Of a stretch of DNA of 20,664 nucleotides, positions 9,195 to 15,110 are shown in pieces. The position numbers were made by a program, and so were the translations under genes. How positions within the stretch are numbered: position 1 is the first letter of the stretch; each line of letters starts with the position of its first letter. Origin of the DNA: Theristus sp. LFF4_11 (lineage: Eukaryota; Nematoda; Chromadorea; Monhysterida; Xyalidae); NCBI GenBank assembly GCA_030248135.1, contig JASANC010004586.1, positions 1 through 20,664 on the forward strand, read 5' to 3'. A model generated the notes under the pieces. That model made no database searches, was not told the DNA's origin, and saw only the letters and a list, made by a program, of their open reading frames with translations.

Positions 9195-12100
9195 GTAACA
9201 TCCTGTTGGATTTTGGAAAAACGGCTTTTCAAGACACCTTGCCACAACGATATGATAAATGGGAATACAGAAGACATTCTGTGATCAAGTAATAACGTGT
9301 CTGGATTGGATTGCACGTATCATTGCTTTACATATGCTTATATAATTTCCAGCAGTCGCTTGCTTGGACGCCCCAACGGAGCAGATTCAACTGATTGACG
9401 AACGTTTGTTAGACGAATGTGAGTGAACACACCTTCATTAAAACTTTGTTTTTTTTCTCCGATTGACTTGTAAACAAACGCTTGGTTATGCTGTGCTGAG
9501 AAATTTTCTTTTTGTTTTCTAAAAAATAAAAAAAATGTTGTTTTATTCAATTTAATCGCAGCCAGCGGCGAAGAGCCATCAGAACTCACGTTGCCAGGGA
9601 CGTCGTTGGTAGCGACGATTGAAAGTGAGTTTTTCGTACTATTCTGGTGTTGTGCGCGTTGACACAAAAATATATGTTGTTGAAATGTTTGAGCGGAAAG
9701 AGAGAAAATTCATAAAAACAAGTTTTTTCAACATTTGTCAGAGAGTAAACAGGTGATACACTGCTGCAAGTTATTCAAATCAAAAATGAACAGCAAATAA
9801 AAAGTACAGTATCAATCATTTTTTGGTCGCAGGTTCTACTAAATCAACGAGATCGCCAACGCATCCAAATTGCTTGCTGCAGCCATCAACCGGGTTTTGT
9901 CGTTCGCTGCTCTGGCGATGGTATAAAGTATAATGTACATGACAGGGTGTCTCAGAAAGCCACAATGGCGAAAACGTTCAAACCGCTTGCTTAGCCAAAA
10001 GCTACAGAGCCAGAGCTGTTTTCCGTTGGTTTTTTTGGACAACTTGTAGATTGTCAAAACTCTGCGCCCACAACAAACACCTACTGAATGTTTTTTAAAC
10101 CAATCACCTCTTTCGCAGAAGAGAGCATGCGAAACTTTGTGTTACAGTTGATCGGGTTTTGTTGAAATCAAACTTGTTTGTGACTAATTGCATGTTTTCT
10201 TGCAACTCTGATCCCATTCTTTCGCAAGAGCTCTCTATTCTAGAAAAAAGTGACAAAGATTTGAAATAAACTGTGCGGCGTAAACTAAACAAACTGTATC
10301 CAACTACACCGAGAAGGCTCATACACTGCGAGAAGCACAGCAAATTCTTGAAAGTGTTCCTCAAACTCATCAGGTTTTCTCAATATACGTAATACGTTGT
10401 TCAGGCGTCACACGTTTCTGCGCAGGTACTACAACCCAAAAACGCGTCACTGCTCCCGGTTCATTTTCGGCGGTTGTGGCGGCAACGCGAACAATTTTCA
10501 GTCGCGAGAAAACTGTGAACGAATGTGCGTTGTGAAAGAAGGCACGTTTTTTTAAATCGTGTTTTGTTAATGTTTTTGGAGTGAATAGTTTCATTTAAGA
10601 TATTTGCTTCTTGTGTTACAGAGTCGACTAGACTGCCGATAATTTTAATTGAGGAAAAATACAAAGAGGAACGGGTGTCGCCGATAATTCCGTTGACTGA
10701 CAATGAAAGCGACAACGAAGTGCGAACGAACAAAGTTGAAGACGATGACATTGAAGAGTGTTCGCGTCTTGCTTTCATTTGTTGTAAAAACACCAAGTGT
10801 TGGACACGGGTTTATCTCAAATTTTTTGTTTTCATTGGCTGGGTGCAATGGTTGTTTTGTTATTCGAGGTCAATCAAATGGAACTTGAATTCTGCAATTG
10901 CAGAGCCGCAATTGTTTCAGAAATGTGAAATTGAACAGTCTCATCCAGAAACACGTGGAACCTGGGTGTGGTGACCATTCTGGCACAGGAACTGAGTCTC
11001 CAAATGCAGTCGAGCTTCTTCAATGTTTTCATGAATGTTCAGCGTTTCTTTGCAGCGAGTGGTGAGCACCCGACTGAAGCGCAAGAAACGCACAGCAGCA
11101 ACGCGCACAAGTTCCATGAACGCTGCCAGCTAACGCCACTGAGAGGCCACTGCCGCTCAAACATTATTCGATGGTATGACCCTGTTTGAAACTGTCAAAC
11201 AAAACTTTGTGTGTCTGTCTTCGACATTGTCAGACATTGTTTTCTGGCAAAATTCCAAGCCGAAAGTAGCTACCGGTAATTAATTAGTGTGCCTAAAGGG
11301 ACATTCATGAAGCAGTATTTAGTGACCGCATCGCGTCGCTTTAACACATAGCTACGCGTCCACTAAATACTGCTTCATGAATGCCGCTTAAGATCTATAG
11401 AACGCAGCTGTTTCGGAAGTCACAGAAAAGACATTTGCAACACACGAAATACGCAGGTTCTACAACGCCAGCAACTCGCAGTGTCAGCAGTTTCTGTACA
11501 GCGGCTGCGGCGGCAACAGCAACAATTTTCGTCGTTTCAGTCGTTGCGTTCGACAGTGCGAAACACCAACGCCGCTCGGCAATGACCTTGCGCCGTTTCA
11601 TGTGACTGCAGACCGAAACAATCTCATAGTCAACGGTGAAATAACATGCGTGTTCCGGTCTGCTTTCTGTTGTTTTGCGGCTGAAAATTCATGCATCCGA
11701 ACGTGTCGAACCAAAATGACGTCATATTTGCTTTTATGCTCGTTTGTGATTTCAGTTTCGTTCACATCTGCACGTATTTTTTCAAGTGAAAAGGATCTAC
11801 AAAACTGGTAAGTCCGAGTATCGTTGTTTTTGGAGCACATGACGTCATTTTGGTACGACACATTCGAACAAATGCAGGCTATGCAGAGTTCATGGGCACA
11901 CTTGCTTAATTCAGCCGGTCAGCGGAACGTTTGGAGATTTTATAACTTCGTTCAAGGACGAAACTGCATTGTGCATTGGTTGGGTGGCATGGCAGGTCAC
12001 ATATATGGCTGCACGGTGTTGCAAAAATTCAGGTCATTTGCATCACGAAGTCGTGCCGAAGTACACCGTGAACCCTCGTTGTCGTTTGCCAGAAGTGCGT

Positions 12101-13919
12101 GGCGAGGGCAGCTACTACCAAACTAGGTATGATCTTTTATTTTGGTCCCGAGACTCAATGCATGCGCGCATAGATAGGTAAACAGTTTCATGCATGACGC
12201 GGAAATTCAAAATTAGCAAAGTGATCCGAGTCCCCTAAATAGGTGCGAGTCACTTAGGCGACTTCGAATTGCCACATGAAGACTGAAACTGGTTTCCTCT
12301 CAACGTCTACACACGCACTGAGTTTCTGAAAATGAGCACTGAGAATCTCAACAATTGATAGTGGACATCTTGAACATTTTTTAAATTGGCATGAAAGTTT
12401 ATGATATGAATCTCTACACTGTATCAACCAATAATGCAGAATGACAACGCGGCACTTTCGTTCGAAAATGTCTAAAAATTGTTAAATACCTAATGATAAT
12501 AATAATATAATAAAGAAATTCTAAAAAAAAACCACTAAACGCCCACAATATGTCACAGTATGTCACAATATGTCACAATAGGTCACAATGTGACACAATA
12601 TGTCACAATATGTCACAATATGTCACAATATGTCACAGTATGTCACAATATGTCACAATATGTCACAGTATGTCGCAATATGTCACAATAATGTCAGTCG
12701 TTATGCACGACAGGTGGCGCTTCGAGTCGACCGGCGGCGTGTGCCGAGCGTTTTTTTATTCTGGATGTGGCGGCAACGCCAACAATTTCCACACGCGCGC
12801 TGCCTGTGCGGACGCCTGCGAAGGTGCGGCTAATGGTTATTCAGCATACGTTCCATTTCTGTTTTCAAAGAATCCAAAAATTCAATCAGATTGTTTTCCC
12901 CGGAACACTATTGCAGTGTACATACATACTTTCTCGGGAGGGACTTTACGGTCAAACTTTCAGGTTTTTAGGTATTTGTTTGGATTAAGGATTGGGGGGG
13001 TTTTGGTTTGTTGGGGGGGTTGTCACCAGCCGTGTGCCGGACGCCCGTCGTTTCAGGACCAGCCCGTCTGGGCACAACCGAGGCCGAACGCGCCGCCGTT
13101 CACCAGCCGGCTCGCGTCGCACTGTACGTAGGCAATACCTAAATGTGTTTTTTTTTCAATTTTGTTTCAACCAAAACAAACCGTATCACAGAGTCAAGTC
13201 CAAACACAATTGGCTATTCGCTCAACTTTCTTGAGGGTTGACTGAGTACCTTGAGCATCCCGGGTCCAACAGCATCAACTTTTACTTGCGTACTTTTTTG
13301 CTGCAGTGTTCGGCAGACAACATCAACCGTTCGCATTCAACCTCGACAACATGCGCCATCTGTTGCTGCCGTCAAGTCAGCAAAATGGGCACCAAAGCAA
13401 TTCGGTGCACTCTGGTGATGCTTCTCATATGTTTCAATACAAAGATCAGAGACACTGAGAAAACAGCAGCTGGACTGGGATCTGCAGGCTAGGGAACAGC
13501 CAGTGTTGGAAACCACAAAAAAAAGTAGTGAAAAGTTGTGTACGGCACAGCGCACAGTTTCCCGACGTTTTGCTTGCTTAGGACTTGTTCATTGTTGACT
13601 ATGCGATTCCAAAAAAATCAGTCAATCCGTTGTGCAGATTTTTTACACTTGCACACTGCTGGCAATGTTTTGAGCAGACTCCAGACGGACCAGCGTACCA
13701 GCAGCGCGACTGAACAGCGACCAACACACCAGCGCAGACCACCAATCGTCTGCAAGTGACGCTCTGCAAGCGGCCTCGGACGAATTGCTCGGTTTGTTAC
13801 CGGAGGAATTGCGCGCGATGACGCACCGCGTGCAGTCGGCTGGCAGCCGCGGATTCACGAAACTGATCGAGTTAGCCGGCAGTGTGCTCGCACTGGCCGA
13901 CAACAACAATAATCATTGA
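9134..13919 (+). CDS. Secreted three-Kunitz protein with Ser-Gly linkers
   Basis: Multi-exon gene assembled by reading frame and intron phase. Exons: 9134-9194, 9353-9418, 9562-9624, 9833-9920, 10426-10541, 10622-10759, 11056-11173, 11457-11635 (or to 11807), 12033-12126 (or from 11878), 12714-12823, 13030-13127 (or to an alternative donor), 13307-13404, 13678-13919. The product has a signal peptide, acidic Ser-Gly-Glu linkers (SSGEEPSE, SSGEHPTE), three Kunitz/BPTI domains and a novel C-terminal tail. Kunitz domains bind serine proteases through the loop around cysteine 2; domains 1 and 2 have Arg at P1, predicting trypsin-like targets. Domain 3 lacks cysteine 2. The Ser-Gly sites suggest chondroitin sulfate attachment, as in bikunin. 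The protein should act outside the cell. The first ten exons through the third Kunitz are well supported; the last three junctions are uncertain. A paralogue follows at 15029. AATAAA at 14324 may end the transcript. Confidence 0.75.
9353..9418 (+). CDS. Kunitz gene 1, exon 2: N-terminal linker
   Basis: The acceptor is TTTCCAG. The exon reads AVACLDAPTEQIQLIDERL then LDE and ends phase 1 before GTGAGT. Its length of 66 bases keeps phase. It holds one cysteine and no known domain. The split codon T|CC joins to SSGEEPSE in the next exon. Confidence 0.7.
9562..9624 (+). CDS. Kunitz gene 1, exon 3: Ser-Gly-Glu linker
   Basis: A 63-base exon flanked by CGCAG and GTGAGT, phase 1 on both sides. It encodes S-SGEEPSELTLPGTSLVATIE. 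The Ser-Gly in an acidic setting is a candidate glycosaminoglycan attachment site. At DNA level AGCGGCGAAGAGCCA is identical to exon 6 of the second Kunitz gene (16651 onward), which shows shared ancestry. Confidence 0.8.
9833..9920 (+). CDS. Kunitz gene 1, domain 1, first half
   Basis: Phase 1 in, phase 2 out (CGA TG|GTATAA). It reads SSTKSTRSPTHPN then C-LLQPSTGF-C-RSLLWRW, giving cysteines 1 and 2 with the family's usual eight residues between them. The P1 residue after cysteine 2 is Arg, predicting trypsin-like specificity. It joins 10426-10541. Confidence 0.88.
10426..10541 (+). CDS. Kunitz gene 1, domain 1, second half
   Basis: The acceptor is CTGCGCAG. It reads YYNPKTRHC, SRFIFGGC, GGNANNFQSRENC, ERMC, giving cysteines 3-6 with canonical spacing (7, 12, 3), then VVKE and a phase-1 end. 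No GT fits the needed phase. GAA G|GCACGT is a GC donor that gives the right phase for the next exon. Confidence 0.9.
10622..10759 (+). CDS. Kunitz gene 1, acidic linker exon
   Basis: After TTACAG the exon encodes an acidic linker with segments LIEEKYKEERVSP, LTDNESDNEV and KVEDDDIEE. A phase-1 donor at GAG T|GTTCGC joins to CG AGT GGT GAG, giving EE-SSGEHPTE and mirroring the LDE-SSGEEPSE junction upstream. That parallel is my main reason for this donor. The frame remains open to 10974, so a longer exon is possible. Confidence 0.6.
11056..11173 (+). CDS. Kunitz gene 1, domain 2, first half
   Basis: The acceptor is TTTCTTTGCAG. It reads SGEHPTEAQETHSSNAHK, FHER, then C-QLTPLRGH-C-RSNIIRW, ending phase 2 at CGA TG|GTATGA. 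Cysteines 1 and 2 have canonical spacing and P1 is Arg. The exon starts with a Ser-Gly-Glu motif. Confidence 0.88.
11302..11383. mobile_element. Perfect 23-bp inverted repeat hairpin (MITE-like)
   Basis: The left arm 11302-11324 (starting CATTCATGAAGCAG) is the exact reverse complement of the right arm 11361-11383, with a 36-base loop. It lies in the intron splitting Kunitz domain 2 of the first gene. The perfect arms imply a recent insertion or selection on structure. I saw no clear target-site duplication. Confidence 0.75.
11457..11635 (+). CDS. Kunitz gene 1, domain 2, second half
   Basis: The acceptor is ACGCAG. It reads FYNASNSQC, QQFLYSGC, GGNSNNFRRFSRC, VRQC, giving cysteines 3-6 with canonical spacing, then ETPTPLGNDLAPFHVTADR. 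A phase-1 donor (AAC G|GTGAAA) would join 12033. The frame stays open to a much stronger donor, TG|GTAAGT, after 11807, so the exon may be longer. Confidence 0.88.
11716..11807 (+). CDS. Possible alternative first exon with signal peptide
   Basis: In the same frame as the preceding Kunitz exon, an ATG opens MTSYLLLCSFVISVSFTSA, a textbook signal peptide, then RIFSSEKDLQN and a phase-2 W codon at TG|GTAAGT, a near-perfect donor. This is either an alternative promoter start for a shorter one-Kunitz protein or part of a longer domain-2 exon. No promoter was identified. Confidence 0.4.
11878..12126 (+). CDS. Cysteine-rich segment plus Kunitz domain 3 first half
   Basis: From acceptor AATGCAG a phase-2 frame reads WLCRVHGHTCLIQ, then a Cys-rich stretch containing ALCIGWVAWQ and ARCCKNSG, and runs without a stop into HLHHEVVPKY and the Kunitz part. 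A shorter exon from 12033 (acceptor AAATTCAG, phase 1) is equally legal. The Kunitz part is NPRC-RLPEVRGE-G-SYYQTR: cysteine 1 is present but cysteine 2 is Gly (GGC where TGC is expected). The donor is ACT AG|GTATGA; the split Arg codon is completed by the G of the next exon. Confidence 0.6.
   Translation, partial: AMQSSWAHLLNSAGQRNVWRFYNFVQGRNCIVHWLGGMAGHIYGCTVLQKFRSFASRSRAEVHREPSLSFARSAWRGQLLPN
12141..12330 (+). repeat. Dispersed repeat, copy B
   Basis: Matches 56-240 in the same orientation (see copy A). It sits directly after the donor of the intron splitting Kunitz domain 3 of the first gene. An internal near-palindrome (GAGTCACTTAGGCGACT) is visible. Confidence 0.7.
12551..12690. repeat. 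10-bp minisatellite TGTCACAATA, 14 units
   Basis: Fourteen consecutive 10-base units of TGTCACAATA, with variants TGTCACAGTA (three times), GGTCACAATG, TGACACAATA and TGTCGCAATA. It ends 23 bases before the exon at 12714, so it occupies the branch-point side of the intron. The open frame of SQYVTICHN repeats through it is an artefact of its period. Confidence 0.95.
12714..12823 (+). CDS. Kunitz gene 1, domain 3, second half
   Basis: The acceptor is ACGACAG. It reads (R)WRFESTGGVC, RAFFYSGC, GGNANNFHTRAAC, ADAC, E, then a phase-1 donor GAA G|GTGCGG. Cysteines 3-6 are intact although cysteine 2 in the first half is lost, which leaves cysteine 4 without its usual partner. The phase-2 split falls one codon earlier than in the other domains. 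Confidence 0.88.
13030..13127 (+). CDS. Kunitz gene 1, C-terminal exon A (tentative)
   Basis: After GTCACCAG, in the phase set by the previous exon, this reads AVCRTPVVSGPARLGTTEAE, RAAVHQPARVALY. It is GC-rich and open. Two overlapping donors are possible (TAC|GTAGGC, or two codons earlier CT|GTACGT). No domain was recognised. Confidence 0.5.
13307..13404 (+). CDS. Kunitz gene 1, C-terminal exon B (tentative)
   Basis: The acceptor is TTTTTTGCTGCAG, with a second AG ten bases on. The favoured frame reads VRQTTSTVRIQPRQHAPSVA then AVKSAKWAPKQF. A phase-1 donor TTC G|GTGCAC fits the last exon. Other frames are also open for part of this exon, so both the frame and the end are uncertain. Confidence 0.4.
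13678..13919 (+). CDS. Kunitz gene 1, last exon: helical tail
   Basis: From GAGCAG the frame reads SRRTSVPAARLNSDQHTSAD, then a probably helical stretch (DALQAASDELLGLLPEELRA, FTKLIELAGSVLALAD) ending NNNNH and TGA at 13917-13919. The leucine and alanine pattern suggests amphipathic helices. No family was recognised and nothing similar occurs in the second Kunitz gene. Confidence 0.5.
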
Positions 13920-15028
13920 TTTCCTGACAGAAAAACCCCGAAATGATGATCTTTTTAAGAAAAACGTCAGGAAGTGTGTTCATAAATGTTTAGCTGAAAT
14001 CGGGTAGCTGGCGCTGAAATTGTCTTTTTCTTCGTGAATGCACTATACGGTGCTGTGACTCAACGTCACGTTTCTAGCGCTAATTATCTTTCATGAACGC
14101 GTTTATAAAATGTTTATTTGCCATGCGTCACGACATTGTGTCACCAAATATTATTTCATGAATGCACCTTTTGCGTATGTGTGATTGATGCGATATTTGT
14201 ATCGCTCGCGAACATAATCGACAATTTTGATAAACTTTCCGTCACAGCTTTGAATTCTTTGTTGTTTCCATATCGTGCTCGTGAAGCCTTAGAACGAATT
14301 GCGACCAAAAGTTGAAAACGATGAATAAAACTGAAGTTGCAGATATGAGTGGTCTTGTGAAGGTTGTGTTAGCAATAATTTTGTCGGAAAACCTGGCTTT
14401 ATAAAACGTTCAGCCGACAAAGACTGATTCGATGCACTGCCGTTGGCATATTCCTGGCATTCGTTAAAACGATTTTTGGAGCATTTCGGAAACTATTCGG
14501 TATGGTTAGAAAACGATGACTGCAATCTGATTTCCCTCAACGTTGATCGCGTATGGATACAGACACACATTCACAGTCAGTCCCAAACACACTCTTTCTG
14601 ATTAGACCTGCCATTCACGGGATGGATAACCAGAATGGAAAAGATCACATGCATCGATAACGTTTGTGAATGCGAAACAGGTTTCTGTTTTATGCGCTTC
14701 GAATAGCAGGAGGGGTTCGCGCGATTACGCCATACGCTGTATCACACAAAAAAGGTGCCCCATAGTTAACACTGTGCAACATGCATTTTCTACTGTAACG
14801 GATCACGAATTGTCACTGCAGAAGTTGTGTGATGTTGTTTGCGTACTTGGTTTTTGGTGTTTTGATGTGAGGGATGACTCGGCGGAAGCTGGTCGCTCTT
14901 TAATTTTTTACTAATTTTCAGTTTTTCAAATTTTTCTACCAAACAGCATTTTTTTAGGATTTTTTCGAGCTCATTTTGTTTTTACGCACCCGAGCGACCA
15001 TATAGTTGGCCATATTTTGCTGAACATC
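13920..15028. other. Spacer between the two Kunitz genes
   Basis: No gene seen. AATAAA at 14324-14329 is a candidate polyadenylation signal for the first Kunitz gene. The region should also contain the promoter of the second gene, but no clear TATA box was found. Scattered TTCATGAA/CATGAATG motifs near 14090 and 14155 recall the arms of the hairpin at 11302 and may be diverged relatives. Confidence 0.4.
14324..14329 (+). terminator. Candidate polyadenylation signal
   Basis: AATAAA lies about 405 bases after the stop codon of the first Kunitz gene. It is a clear hexamer downstream of that stop, but transcript data would be needed to confirm its use. Confidence 0.35.
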
Positions 15029-15110
15029 ATGCGTGTTTTCGTCGTGCTCATTGTTTTTTGGTGCGTTCTTGCGCAGGCGAAACACCATGAAATGATTGAT
15101 TCGGTCGAAG
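15029..15110 (+). CDS. Kunitz gene 2, exon 1: signal peptide
   Basis: MRVFVVLIVFWCVLAQA is a strong signal peptide with an Ala-x-Ala type cleavage site. KHHEMIDSVE follows, then a phase-1 donor G|GTATGT. The ATG is the only one in frame with this signal. Confidence 0.88.

Noticed and set aside
10969..11055. Frame reading GCGDH...LLQCFHEC, like the end of a Kunitz
   Set aside because: It runs directly into the pyrimidine tract and acceptor of the exon at 11056, so it should be intron; cysteine 4-5 spacing is also wrong.
11824..12126. Frame reading WRFYN...NC...GGMAG, resembling a Kunitz with lost cysteines
   Set aside because: It is out of frame with the certain Kunitz exon at 12033-12126 and overlaps the better-supported frame from 11878; similarity is probably chance.
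12550..13131. 193-residue open frame across the minisatellite and the Kunitz exon
   Set aside because: Its first third is an artefact of the 10-bp repeat period. Only 12714-12823 is a supported exon; the rest is intron read-through and a different frame of the next exon.
13643..13909. Minus-strand frame opposite the last exon of Kunitz gene 1
   Set aside because: Antisense shadow of a GC-rich coding exon.
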